This document shows positions 15,201 to 26,631 of a stretch of 64,000 nt of DNA, in pieces. The stretch comes from Bolinopsis microptera (Eukaryota > Ctenophora > Tentaculata > Lobata > Bolinopsidae): assembly GCF_026151205.1 (NCBI RefSeq), contig NC_087073.1, positions 18,752,837-18,816,836 on the forward strand, given 5' to 3'. A program made the translations under genes and the position numbers. Each line of letters opens with the position of its first letter. The first letter of the stretch is position 1. Below the pieces are notes generated by a model that was not told where the DNA came from, did not search any database, and saw only the letters and a list, made by a program, of their open reading frames with translations.

Positions 15201-18200
15201 GGGCAGGTTTCAAGAAATTATGGTCTATGTTAAATCTATGTTAGACGTGTCTAAAACATTGTCCAATCCGTCTTTTCCTCCTTTACACATCCACGGCCGC
15301 ATTTTTATACAATTTCTTCTCTTTATAACCATTTTCACAGAATAGGCCACAGTTAAAACCTCAGAATGGAAATAATCTAAAATACAAATTTGAAATCTAA
15401 AATAAGAAATATTTTAATTTACCCTGCTGGTACTAACTCTTTTAATTGATTGGTCTAACAACATGCATCATGATAATTCTGATCAAAATTAAGTATAATT
15501 TAGGCAGCATAATCGGACATTACGCCAGCTTTCAGTGTAAGCTAATATTAATATTACTCCTATTAGCCTGTATGTATCCTGATTAACACTGACAACCCAA
15601 TTAGCTTAGAATACTCCATTTAGATAAGGCCGGAATCTCACCCGAACATGCAAGTATAAATTTACAGAGCGAGCATGACCAGCAGGTCATCCTTCATTAT
15701 TACCGACAGTAGCTCAGTAGATTTTTATTCTGTGTTTGTAGAAGCAGAAAAGGGAGATCTTGTGCAAATTATTCCAGTAAAAACGTGATAAAATTATCGT
15801 AACCATGAATGAATCAGGAACGATTCATTTCCAACCAGGTAAACCTGTTTAAAAGATTTTCATATGGCGAATTTACGCTGTTTATAGCGAAATTTCACTG
15901 AACGACAGCTTGATATAATTGACATCTCGGTTAATCACATCAGTATTTATAAGCAATTATCAGTATTATAAACTTACGAAGGACTCCCTCGAACTGAGCA
16001 CCGAGTTGCCGGGTTAGCAGCGGTTCTGGTAGCTCTCTCAGGTAGAGTTTCAGCAACATTCCCACTGTTTCTGGATCGTAGTTCGTCAGCTTCACCACTT
16101 CTCCTGGGGAGGATGGGGTCACGTGATGAAGTGTCGGAGTTTGTTTGTTAGTCAGAAAGTTTGTGACGAAGAAGACTTATAAGGAAGTTTTGGACGAATA
16201 AGAAAGTTTTGGAATAATAAAGTTTTGGGTTTGCAGAAGACATGAAAAAAATGCAAAGAAAACATGGCCAAAATATGCAGTCTCATTCCAGAGAATTTTC
16301 TTAACAAGCTGAGAATGAGGACTTGAGACATTTCTGATTATATCCTGTACGCGCACTTCATAAACCAATTAAATCCTCCTCAGTTTCGCCGCAAATCAAT
16401 AAAAGTTTCATTGAAGCGGAAATTCCTGGCCTTTACACCGAGTATTTTCTGGCAACACTCCCAGGTAAGTTAAAGTAGTAACATGGCAGTAGGTTATCTC
16501 ACTAGACCACAAACCATACACTTTTATTGGGCAGAAAATGGGGCGGAGGTGACCCTGTGACACTTAATTTCCTTCCAAGGTACTATCAGCCGCCCTTCAG
16601 GCCCTCAACTAGCCGCCCTTCAGGCCCTCAACTAGCCGCTCTTGAGGCTCTCAGCAAGCCGCCCTTCAGGCACTCAACTAGCCACCCTTCAGGCACTCAA
16701 CTAGCCGCTCTTGAGGCTCTCAGCAAGCCGCCTTTCAGGCACTCAACTAGCCGCTCTTGAGGCTCTCAGCAAGCCACCCTTCAGGCACTCAACTAGCCGC
16801 TCTTGAGGCTCTCAGCAAGCCGCCTTTCAGGCCCTCAACTAGCCGCCCTTCAGGCACTCAACTAGCCGCCCTTCAGGCTCTCAGCAAGCCGCCTTTCAGG
16901 CACTCAACTAGCCGCCCTTCAGGCCCTCGACTAGCCGCCCTTCAGGCACTCAGCAAGCCGCCCTTCAGGCACTCAGCAAGCCGCCCTTCAGGCACTCAAC
17001 TAGCCGCCCTTTCGGCCCTCAACTAGCCGCCCTTCAGGCACTCAACTAGCTGGAAGTTGGAACACAAGATAATTTCATTAAATCCAGGCCTAACTAGAGG
17101 GCTCTCATACAGGGCGGTGTCCCCAGGAATGCGCACTGTTTACACTGCTCACCTTCTGTTTGCATACCTTCCACACACTTCCACACTGAACCTACCTGGC
17201 ATGGCAATCACATACTGTGATTCTATTACACATACAACATGTCGCTTCCATACCCCCGGTCGTTCAATTTCTATATTATCCAACTATTTCACGATCTTCT
17301 GGAGCCAGCATAAAGTTTCTAACAGTCACCCAACTATCACCTCCCTGGGCCGGACTAACGATCAGTCACTAATTACTGACCACGATAGACCATGTTCGTT
17401 ACAGTCAGGTTCCATTCTTGCACTACACTAAAACTACTCGAGCTTGCCATTTCTGGCGCCATTTACTTTATTTAATCGCATTGAAGCTTATTACTTAATT
17501 TCGCAACATTCCCCCCGTCAATGGTTATAACTGCACCCAGCAGCACCCAATGACACCAAGTTTCATGCCTAGACTATTTTCAATCTAATCCCGCGAGAGA
17601 AAACTAGATTACCTAATGCTCTTACGACAATATGAAGCTCTACTGGGGCCACACCCAATCCAATATTAAAAAGCTCCCAAGATACATATAACATTTTAGT
17701 CTCATGATGTTGTAATCAGCTTCAACGAGGAGAAAGCATAAGTTATTCATTCAAAAACTTTAAAACCTTCTCACATTACCTCATCTAAAGGTGAATAATT
17801 AAGTGATTTAATGAGGAGATATTAGAGCCAATAATACAGCATAATAATATTCTCTTATCTGCCAAAACAAAAACTAATGATGAGGTAAGGAAGATTACTT
17901 ATTAAGTTAGCATGGTGAAGAGGGAACGTTACTGGAATAGCCGAGAAAAAGAAAATTATCAAGGCTGTGACGTAAGCAGGAGCATTTATAACACCTAACC
18001 GTTTTATGCCTTATTTTGAATGTGATGATGAGGCAGGCGATCTTAGATTTCTAGAAGTTTAACTTCTTGTGCTATTTTTGGAATGTGATCATGTTCTACG
18101 TTGATGACATAAAGATGACATAACGATGACATTAGCACCACTCACCAGTGAAATGAAAGTTCCCCAGCTGTTCAGATCGATAGTTTAGAAATAAGGAATT

Positions 18201-21200
18201 TTGCGGGGGCCGAACTGAGAAAGGCGTCCAAGTTCAGACAGATCACGATTCTGTCATACATGTGGCAAATGATCTTTTCAATTCGCCAAATCGTGGTGGA
18301 GCTTTAAAAAATTAGAGGCCAATCGATGATCCCATGTGATGTGGCGCTCAATAGAAGATGTCAAGATATTTATGGTATGCTAGTGAGTGTAGTCTTAAGA
18401 CATTATATTCTCGTGCTTGGTAAATATTATAATAATATGCAAAAGGAGTTGTCAAAGAAAAGCTCGAAATATTTTACCTCGGTTGTACATATTTTTGAGT
18501 TCGTTCAGCTTTGCCCTGAATCCTGGCACTCGGTAGATTCCTTCTCTGGTTAACGCTGCAAATAATGATTGATAAGAATTACAGAGTTCCAAAATCAGAT
18601 AATCGGGATTATTGTGCATGGATCGCAAATTTTGATAATCACATTGATTTTAAACGGTCCCCAAAATAGATAGCTACAAATTAACCGCGGTGAATATCCA
18701 CAGTACAGATAGACGTAGAGTCAACGACTATATTTCGCATTTCGGCTATTATCTCAAATGTCTACTTCTACTACAGGTCAGAATGTTTGTTATTTCGCAA
18801 CTGATCAGATAAGTAAGATTTATTATACCTTAAAGGGCAATAACTCCAACTTTAAAATTCTCAACACTGAAGGATCGGCACAGTAAACTCGATTACAATC
18901 GGATAATGTCAACAGATACTCAACCCAGAGCATGAGGCAGTATGTGACTTTACCAGGTTACACATGAATTATTCGGTATGGGGCATTCGCTCTTTCATCA
19001 AGAAATGAAAATCAATATAAAATGTTAACAATTCTCTTACCGAAAGTTTCGATGTACATGACGCTGTCCTGAAAGACCCTACATAGGGGGAGCTTGTCAC
19101 TGACCCTGCTCCTCTGAACGGCGGTCACTAGAGGCATACCAAACACGGGACCCTTAGATTGGGCAGGGGCGGCGGGTTTCTCTGGTGTTCTCTCCGAGTA
19201 CACGCTCGTGATAAACTTGCGGAGTTTCTTCTTGTTCTTCTTCCTGGGAGAGAGGAGGGGGTTCAATAAAAGTAATGATTATGTACATTGTACAGGCTGA
19301 GAAAATGAATTATAGTCCAGACAGGAGGTTAGCAGTGGAGGGCAGTTTGAAGGATGTCTGAACTTAGAGGTAATTATGAGGAGAAGCAGGCTAGACAGTT
19401 CAGCTGATTCAGAACGTTAGAACACTCTGTGATGTTATCTCCGATAAAGTGACGGTGGATTTAGCTCAAGAAGCCAGGTGAGTAGCGTGTGATGGAGTAT
19501 GAAGTCTATATGAAACACCAGCTGCTGAAAGCAGGGCACTCCGTTTTGAGTGCACTTTCAAGGGAGCTATGTCTGCATTTTAGTTGAAGTCAATTAGCTA
19601 ATATGGAGAGGGACGTACGTCAAGATGTGTGACGGGGGGGAGGGGGGGGGTACCCCCCTGTGTGACGCAGACACTTCTCCGGGATCATATTTATAACTTT
19701 CTATTTTTGAACAGAACGGTAACATCACTCAACTTTTTTTCTGACATATCGAGCTGTCAGGACTCAGGATGGTGTGATGATTGTTAAAACAGATGTTATT
19801 ATTATTAGGACGTGATGAACAAGACAGGACCAAGATAAACACCAGATCCAGGTAAGTACTATCACGCTCACACATCACCTCTCCACACTAAACAGTCACT
19901 CTTCTTAATTTACTCTTCAGCTAAACGTGTGCCCAATTTAAACATTACCGTCAGCAGCAAGACTGGCTTTGGAGATCAGTTAGACTGGACTGATTCTCCT
20001 CTTTTTCTTTGCAACAACTGTAACTTGTCAGTATGTTCCATCATTAGTGAAGATATGTGAACGTGTTCAGACTCACTACATACCAGGTGATAATTGAACA
20101 CGTGTCATGGTTCGTTCCTCCCAAATTCCGGGATTTAATTACAGAGGAATTCTCCGGTGTGTTACGTTCAACATAGAATAAGGAAACATTGTTGGGTACC
20201 GACAATATGAAAATAATTCGTTACACATTGAATAGACAACAATAGATATTAAATGAAATTTCAGCACAAACAGTCAATATTTTAGACACGAAAAATTATA
20301 ATTTTATAACCATAAAATACCCCATACATATGCAAAAATCTGTCCTTATTCAAAAAATTTCAACAATAATCAATATTCGCCGAATGTTCATCTAATTAGG
20401 TATGTGGAACAACGCACTGTCTCTGACGACTCGACTAGAAACCGACTCAATTTCTTCTTCAAGTGGAATGTGGAATAATGCACCGGGTCTGGCATCTTCG
20501 CTTCTTTTCAATCTGTTAGGAACATGGAATAACGCGTCGTCGCTACTTTCTAGGTTGGGAATGTGAAACAGGGCATCTTCATGTCTTTCAACGTTAGGCA
20601 CGTGGAACAAAGCTTCTTCGTTATTCTTCATATTTGGAACATGGAATAGTGCTCCACTCTCTTCATCAACACTCCGCTTCATTGGAATATGGAATAAAGC
20701 TCCTGGACCTTCATCAGCCTCGCTTCTCTTCACTTTATTTGGAACATGGAATAGGGCTGCTTCGTTGCTCTCCAAGTTGGGAATATGGAATAGAGCTTCT
20801 TCATTGCTGTGCAAGTTGGGAACATGGAATAGAGCTTCTTCACTGCTTTGCAAGTTGGGAACATGGAATAGAGCTTCTTCATTGCTTTCCAAGTTGGGAA
20901 CATGGAATAGAGCTTCTTCATTGCTTTCCAAGTTGGGAACATGGAATAGAGCTTCTTCGTTACTTTCCAAGTTGGGAACATGGAATAGAGCTTCTTCATT
21001 GCTTTCCAAGTTGGGAACATGGAATAGAGCTTCTTCATTGCTTTCCAAGTTGGGAACATGGAATAGAGCTTCTTCATTGCTTTCCAAGTTGGGAACATGG
21101 AATAGAGCTTCTTCATTACTTTCCAAGTTGGGAACATGGAATAGAGCTTCTTCATTGCTTTCCAAGTTGGGAACATGAAATAGAGCTTCTTCATTACTTT

Positions 21201-24200
21201 CCAAGTTGGGAACATGGAATAGAGCTTCTTCATTACTTTCCAAGTTGGGAATATGGAAAAGAGCTTCGTTTTCATCACTCAGACTCCTTTTCATTGGTAT
21301 ATGAAAAAGTGCTCCAGGCGCTGCATCATCACCCCTCTTTTGTCTGGATGCTGCTGACCTCTGCTTGTCTCTGATCTCTGATGGTAAGGGGGAGCTAAGC
21401 ACAGAAATAGCTGCTAACAGCAAGGAGGGAATAACAACCGTTAGGAACTTCATTTCTCAGGCTCACTCACTGGACAACTCAATAACTGGCCTATCATCAG
21501 CAGATGTCACGGTTTTTAAGGGAACCATCCACCCTCCAGATCCTCAGCCACCATTAACACCTATATCACGGTTAATCACGCTAAAAAGCGTTCGACCCTT
21601 ACTTTGCAACTTCATTACTAATGCACTGTTACCCTCATGACGAGATTGCCAGACGCCCCGGCAGCTCTCTCCCTAGACCTGAGACAGATGTCGTGGTGGC
21701 CAGGGGACAGGTATCACAGATACGGAGAAAATCTTTCTATCGGCATATTGCTAATGAGCACATTATGTCAGCTTGTCATTGACGGGGCGAGAGAGAGAGA
21801 GAGGGATGACATGTCGGCAGGTTAATCTTCATCACAAGGTAAGGAGTAAGGATCCTATAATTGGATAGTCCTTAGCAGGTGATGTAATCTCTTTACTAGA
21901 TGTGATACAATAAAAACCCTCCTAGACCCCCTCGTCTTGCATCATGCCACAAAAGGATTTTTAAAGACTCCAGCCTGTCACACGTAGAAAGAGTAATGAT
22001 CCCTGGCTCTTATCAAGAGTTGACGTAATGTCAGGATATGATCCAGAGAAAAGAGATCAAAGTCTCCTGTTACACAGCACGACTTAGCAATTAAAGGCCA
22101 GAACATTGGCGGACGTTTTGTATTGCACACGGATATAGTACTGTCACTCAGATCAGAGCAATAGAAAAAATGAAGTTTCGTTTGGTATTCTAAAAAAGAG
22201 TATTAACCTGTTTCGCCATACGTTGTCCATCGCTTCGTTGAGATTACATAGCATCGTGGGAACAAGTTTATATTTTCCACAACCAACGTTCCCGTTACAA
22301 TGGTTAACCATGCAAACGACTTCCTTCTTAACAAATAGAATATTTAGCGTCTATTGGACAGCAGATAAAGGAAGGAACAGCTAACACAGGTGTACAAAGG
22401 TGTATGAAACAACTAGACACTGCACGAAAACAATAATTATCAGATCCAACTGTAAGAGACTACAGAAGAACTGTGAGAAAGAGAATATACAGGAAGGTAG
22501 GCATGACAGGAGTTATATTTTATACAACCATGTACACAGTTTGTGTATTATAAAGCCATTGTTAATTACTGTTTCCTAAAGACAGACCTGAGACCAACAC
22601 TCTGCAACTTTTGCTAACTTGTGCACACTTTCGGAAAGAAAGTGACCTGTTCAGGCCAAGGTTACATAATATACTGCAGTACTAATTCTAATGAACTTGC
22701 GATATTATGTGCTGAGTACAAGTTGCTAATTCGGTTTCGGTCATCCCCAAAAAAGATTTTAACTTGTCAGTTTTCTCAAAGTAGGTAATTGTGGCCCTGA
22801 CAGAGCCAGTATTTGATCACACCCTATTTACTCCCTTGTGTTCTATTACGTGGTAGGGTTGTAAAGCCCACTCAGGCTTACTACTTTTTCAACAAAATTC
22901 CGACAGAATTACAGCCAAAATTAGCATGTTATTTACATGTTCAGACTATGAACTATTTAGCAGAATAATCAAATGTGCTTGCAATTTGCATGTCAAGAAA
23001 GGAAGCCTACTAAACACAAATTCAACGAAACAATGTTGAATAATATTTTTAAATCCGCAATTATTCCAGAATTATAATAATTATTTTACGAAGGTCTCGA
23101 AAATTCGAACACATTAATGATATGATACGTTAACTTTGCCCGCATATGGCAACACAACAGAGCATACGATCACGATGCTATATTATCCGCCATCCGGTAA
23201 CATTTATCCGTTCACACCTAAACTAAAAAGAACTATGCCAGGAATGTAATAAGCCCTAGATGTTAGCAGGTTGAAAAGAATGTAAGAAATTTGACTCACT
23301 CGTCTTTGTGAGCGTCCTGATTATCATTACTCCTCATGTCAACTGCTGCAGACGGTGCCACCACTTTCCGTCTCAGTTTCTTCGCTATATCCATCGACCT
23401 GAACAAACCGATATTATAAGACACTAATAATTAGTTGTTAAAAGAATCTCAACCTAGTGCCTTATAAATCAGCGTAACACCTTGCAGGGCTGCCGGGGTC
23501 CTACAAGTGATAATTTCAAGGATACTCTCAGTCTCCAAGTAGGTAACAAAGTTCAAGTCGGGATATGTATCAACATGCCAATGTGTGACCTGCTTACCCT
23601 AGACAGGTTCAAAATATCCTCACCTGAATTTAACATTGTCGTTTCCCCTCAGCTGGGTTGTGGTGATGTGAGGCTGATCTGCTCAAAGGGTTGTGTTCCA
23701 TTAGTCGGGACATGAACTTGGGGGATTTCGGCTTTTCCATGGGACTGGGTGTGCTGCTTCCGGCACTAGAACTGCAAATATGCAATATAATTAGAATTAT
23801 ATCGGGTTTATGGATCGTTATAATATGAGCTGTTAAGTATTCAAGGTCAGTCTTTTCAAAAATTTTCAGCGAGAAGTTGTGCTCATGCTTTTTTTTCAAG
23901 AAGTTGCCTTAACTCAGAGGCAGCAAAAAAATGATGTATGCTGAGTATACAAGACATCTCTCAGTTGTTTTTTCAAGAGCCACTTCAAGACCACTCCTTT
24001 AAAAAGTGGGAAGCTATGAGGTAGCAAGGGATGAATGCTGCGGTAGTTGCAGTATTGGATAACTTCCATATTATATATATAATATATAAATATTATTATG
24101 ATAAACTGTAAAACTACTAGACGTAATGGACTGTTGTGTGTATTTACACAGGACTAAAAAAACACTTGTAATCGTTGATACACTGCATTTACATTGACAA

Positions 24201-24535
24201 GGTCACAACAAATCACAAACTTAGTACTAGTAACATATATAAACTGAGAAGTGAGATCATATAATCTGAGATCAGGTAACTTTCGACAATCAATTGTTAC
24301 TTAACATTCGGACATTTATACATGCGCTGCATAACACATTCAATTCTGCAGGCACTCAACAGCCATTTAAGGTATAATGGGGAACATAATACAAAATGAA
24401 GAAAAATAAAACACGAAGTGCATTTTTTACTTCAACACACCTTCCATCAGCCTCAAAGCTGGCGCTCGGATGAATTGCGCTGATCAGCGCTTTTGATGGA
24501 CTAACCCCTCGCTTTTCTTTGTTTTGTTTAGTCAT
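6128..24535 (-). CDS. RALBP1: RALBP1 (RLIP76)-like RhoGAP, multi-exon, 3' end unresolved
   Basis: Exons, in transcript order: 24441-24535 (ATG at 24533-24535), 23300-23398, 19041-19243, 18478-18555, 15978-16103, 14463-14581, 10141-10271, 9437-9705, 8508-8677 and probably 6128-6226. All joins keep phase and total 463 codons without a stop; human RALBP1 is 655 aa. A Lys-rich stretch precedes a RhoGAP domain that starts near VFGMPLVTAVQRSR. The arginine finger is in EGIYRVPG (exon 18478-18555), followed by NYDPETVGMLLKLYLRELPE, TLAWLCLHINHV and LSNLIIILSPTLLIS. A charged coiled coil follows (exon 9437-9705), and EEDLKLYLSTLEQMNNEYE in exon 8508-8677 resembles the RALBP1 C-terminal coil. Family knowledge: RALBP1 is a Ral effector with GAP activity on Rac/Cdc42 and a role in endocytosis. 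The family call is from remembered sequence; the Ral-binding segment is inferred by position. Confidence 0.85.
6838..6911. repeat. 27-bp tandem duplication
   Basis: A 27-bp unit (CACTGCACCTGACTGCACTG plus CGTGTCA) occurs twice in a row, followed by a (GA)n run at about 6970-6989. It lies in an intron of the RALBP1-like gene and has no visible function. Confidence 0.8.
8835..9240. repeat. Imperfect tandem repeats in an intron
   Basis: A block of about 110-145 bp starting near AAGGAGTGCCCC and ending near AAGGGTACTTT occurs at about 8847-8935 and again at about 8997-9078, with a third start (AAGGAGTGCCC) near 9133. Just to the right, a roughly 46-bp segment containing GTAACAACTTCTTGACAT is duplicated (9178-9240). 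They lie between exons 8508-8677 and 9437-9705 of the RALBP1-like gene. Confidence 0.75.
13135..13440. repeat. Two short tandem duplications
   Basis: A 21-bp unit (GAGGGTGTCGAGACGTGGTG-like) is repeated at about 13136-13180. A block of about 100 bp containing ATTCTACAGAACATTCTA, then GTAAGATAAAGTT and GTAAGTAT, occurs at about 13255-13345 and again at about 13350-13430. The second copy has diverged. Confidence 0.75.
14180..14257. repeat. 13-bp minisatellite with an E-box in every unit
   Basis: Six consecutive 13-bp units of the form CACGTGACACG[AC]C. Each holds the palindromic E-box CACGTG. It lies in an intron of the RALBP1-like gene, about 200 bp left of exon 14463-14581 and therefore downstream of that exon in transcript order. 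Clustered E-boxes could bind bHLH factors; that is inference. Confidence 0.9.
16588..17050. repeat. 23-bp minisatellite, about 20 copies
   Basis: About twenty near-perfect copies of a 23-bp unit, AGCCGCCCTTCAGGCACTCA plus ACT, with two main variants (CTCTTGAGGCTCT and CCCTTCAGGCACT in the centre). It sits in the intron between exons 15978-16103 and 18478-18555. Because 23 is not a multiple of three, the peptides read from it are frame-cycling artefacts. Confidence 0.95.
20392..21453 (-). CDS. Secreted repeat precursor, likely neuropeptide-type (ALFH[I/V]P peptides)
   Basis: A single 353-aa reading frame starts MKFLTVVIPSLLLAAISVL, a clear signal peptide with likely cleavage near SSP. The mature region is built of about 23 ALFH[I/V]P motifs. 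Most lie in a near-perfect array of the 13-residue unit EALFHVPNLESNE; flanking copies read GALFHIPM followed by Lys-Arg, or end in KVKR or RLKR. Dibasic KR sites bracket blocks, and acidic residues (E/D) precede almost every ALFH, a spacing known from cnidarian preprohormones. No Gly follows the PN or PM, so classical C-terminal amidation is not predicted. The gene is intronless over its coding region and nested, same strand, in the intron between exons 23300-23398 and 19041-19243 of the RALBP1-like gene. A structural or adhesive secreted repeat protein is the alternative. I know no described peptide with this core. Confidence 0.75.
   Translation of the reverse strand: MKFLTVVIPSLLLAAISVLSSPLPSEIRDKQRSAASRQKRGDDAAPGALFHIPMKRSLSDENEALFHIPNLESNEEALFHVPNLESNEEALFHVPNLESNEEALFHVPNLESNEEALFHVPNLESNEEALFHVPNLESNEEALFHVPNLESNEEALFHVPNLESNEEALFHVPNLESNEEALFHVPNLESNEEALFHVPNLQSSEEALFHVPNLHSNEEALFHIPNLESNEAALFHVPNKVKRSEADEGPGALFHIPMKRSVDEESGALFHVPNMKNNEEALFHVPNVERHEDALFHIPNLESSDDALFHVPNRLKRSEDARPGALFHIPLEEEIESVSSRVVRDSALFHIPN
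20780..21260. repeat. 39-bp coding repeat array
   Basis: About twelve copies of a 39-bp unit containing AAGTTGGGAACATGGAATAG (plus-strand reading), each coding one 13-residue unit of the precursor on the minus strand. Copies differ mostly at one or two third positions, which indicates recent expansion or homogenisation. The unit lacks stops in several frames, which creates overlapping artefactual ORFs. Confidence 0.95.
21454..23299. other. Intron sequence upstream of the precursor gene
   Basis: No further exon is supported. The segment to the right of 21453 should hold the promoter and any 5' UTR of the nested precursor gene. A (GA)n run lies at about 21789-21803. No core promoter element can be named with confidence. 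Confidence 0.4.
23624..23771 (-). CDS. Alternative or poison exon of the RALBP1-like gene
   Basis: An open segment lies between a TTTGCAG acceptor and a GTGAGG donor on the minus strand. It accepts the phase-2 end of the first coding exon (24441-24535) and reads SSAGSSTPSPMEKPKSPKF onward, a Ser/Pro-rich low-complexity peptide. It then meets an in-frame TAA at 23630-23632, before its donor. Its length (148 nt) would also break the frame of the next exon, whereas 24441-24535 joins 23300-23398 directly in frame. It therefore behaves as a cassette that would give a short isoform of about 78 residues or a nonsense-decay transcript. It could be a chance ORF. Confidence 0.45.
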
Positions 24536-24964
24536 GTCAAGTCGTGAAAGTCAAAGGTAGCACCATGTACTGATTTTACATAGCTAACATGTAAAGCAAC
24601 GGTGTGAATTAAAGTTTAAACCATAATCCAAACTTTAATATCATAACAGAAAATATGGTTCATAAAATTGAATTAAAATAAGCATTTTGAAATGATATCT
24701 AAATCTCAAAATATGAGCCGTGTTGTTGGTAAACAGATAAGTCATCTTGTAGTCCAAAAACTGATGACACAATTTATTGGAAATTACCTTAGACTTCCAC
24801 ATGAGTTGGACTTGAGGGCTTTGTTACTTCGTTTGAAAAAAAGCTCCATAGTTTTCATTATAAATTGAATTCATTTGTACATCTGTTTTATCTAAAGGTA
24901 ATAAATTGTTATGATGGACAAATCAATCCTTTTTGTTTTTAGAAATCATGTGAGAAAATACAGA

Positions 24965-24995
<31 letters not shown>

Positions 24996-26631
24996 AACTC
25001 TAAAACTCTAGTCACAAGAGCAACTGCCTAAACGTGCAAATACAGAAAATACAGAGAATAAAAGAAAGGCTCGAGTTGTTGTTTCAGTATACCAAGATAA
25101 CTGAAACTTTCTTTTTTTAATTAACTTAAAAAATACTAATATCTAGATAAATGAGAAAAGACAATTTTTGAGAAAAGAAAATTTTATTTTTTACATGAAA
25201 ATCAATTTATTATAAATAAAAGATGTAATCCCTCGATGTGATAAGATACTACTGAGGCACCTTAGTTACAACTAATCAAATGTATAACTAAAGAATGAGA
25301 TTAGCTTTTCTACTTATATCCTGAAACAATCAAACTAACAATGCATTGTGTATGTCTATAAAATAGTAGTCTACATGACATGTAGACTATTACAATAGAA
25401 AGCAGACTCATTAAATCCAATCAAAGTCTTACATCGCTTTTAAGATCATATCAGAGTTCTGAAACAGCCATGGTTCTATTGATGAAACCTTAAAAATTTT
25501 GCAATCATCTTTGCTTTCTGCCCATAGCTCCGGAGCTGAGTTCATATGTGGATTGAACAACCATTCGATTCATAGAACATAATAGCTGCTCAAGACTATA
25601 TATTAGTAATTAATGTGGTATGCCACATCAAGAAAACAACAATTGACTATTGAGGTTTAATGATGATATGGAATTTGAATTTTATATAAATTTACACTAT
25701 GTGGTTGGGGCATTTTGCATAGTAAATATGGTTACTACTCCTATATATCATATTATTTGATTGGTATTCGATTCTGATTATTTCCCTAGGAATATGATTA
25801 TTATATCTCAATTTGGCTTTAGGTAGGGTGCCCCGCTATTTAAAGAACTGGATTCTTCCAGGAAGCATCCCGTGCACAGAGCTTGGTCTACATATATATT
25901 AAATTATTAACCATTCATTCTGTATGTGCACGAAAATTTATTTCAATCAATTTTGTTAGCATAACAAATGAACGCCGTACTTTGCTTTACAGGTACCAAC
26001 AGAGAAAGTTGACATTTTGCTATTTTTATGGACAAAAGCGTGGGGCATGATCTACCATATTATTTGATACAGGAGAAACGCCAAAGTAAAGAGGATTAAC
26101 CCTTCAGACTACAGCTACAGTGAATACCCCTTCTCTAGAATCCCATGATTGCATGTATTTGTAGAACTCGAATTCTTTCTGTATTTGTAGAACTTGACTT
26201 GTGTCCAATGCACCTTTACATAGTGGGATTCTTGTTTTTAAGACTGTTTTGTTTCGCCTAAATATGAGCCTAACTTAATTCTATTCAGGAGGTTCTCTCA
26301 AGATGATTTTTATATCGAAGATTTCAAGAGCCTAAACTGTGTATGATTCGCCTCTCCAAACAAAAGTTACCTTTACATAGTGCTAAGCTTTGCAACACTA
26401 GCTATTCTTTTCGGGTCAGTGAAACTGAAGAATCTGATGATTGTTACATGAGCACAATCAACTGGTGATGTGGTGGCTTGCATAAAACAATAATTTCAAT
26501 CGATTGCAGGTTTGAGTCCCATCGTGTGCTATGCCCCACCATGTGCTATGATCAATAAATCCGTGAGTAATCGAGCTAAGGAACTCATTAAAACTACATC
26601 GGCCCCCAGTCGTCCAAGCTAAACAATTGGG
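24536..26631. other. Intergenic DNA upstream of the RALBP1-like start
   Basis: AT-rich, with a (TA)n run at about 24966-25000. The promoter of the minus-strand RALBP1-like gene should lie just right of 24535, but no diagnostic element stands out. No coding sequence is supported. Confidence 0.5.

Noticed and set aside
16527-17026. Two plus-strand ORFs over the Pro/Ser-rich 23-bp repeat
   Set aside because: The unit length is not a multiple of three, so the peptide is a frame-cycling artefact of the minisatellite.
16588-17050. Regularly spaced repeats considered as a CRISPR array
   Set aside because: Units are head-to-tail without unique spacers, in an animal gene intron.
20634-21374. Long open frames on the plus strand (246 and 137 codons) and a second minus frame (182 codons) over the precursor gene
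   Set aside because: They are shadows of the 39-bp coding repeat, which lacks stops in several frames; they have no signal peptide or sensible composition, unlike the 353-aa frame.
26460-26530. Possible tRNA or tRNA-derived SINE (GGTTTGAGTCC resembling a B box)
   Set aside because: No convincing A box or cloverleaf could be built around it.
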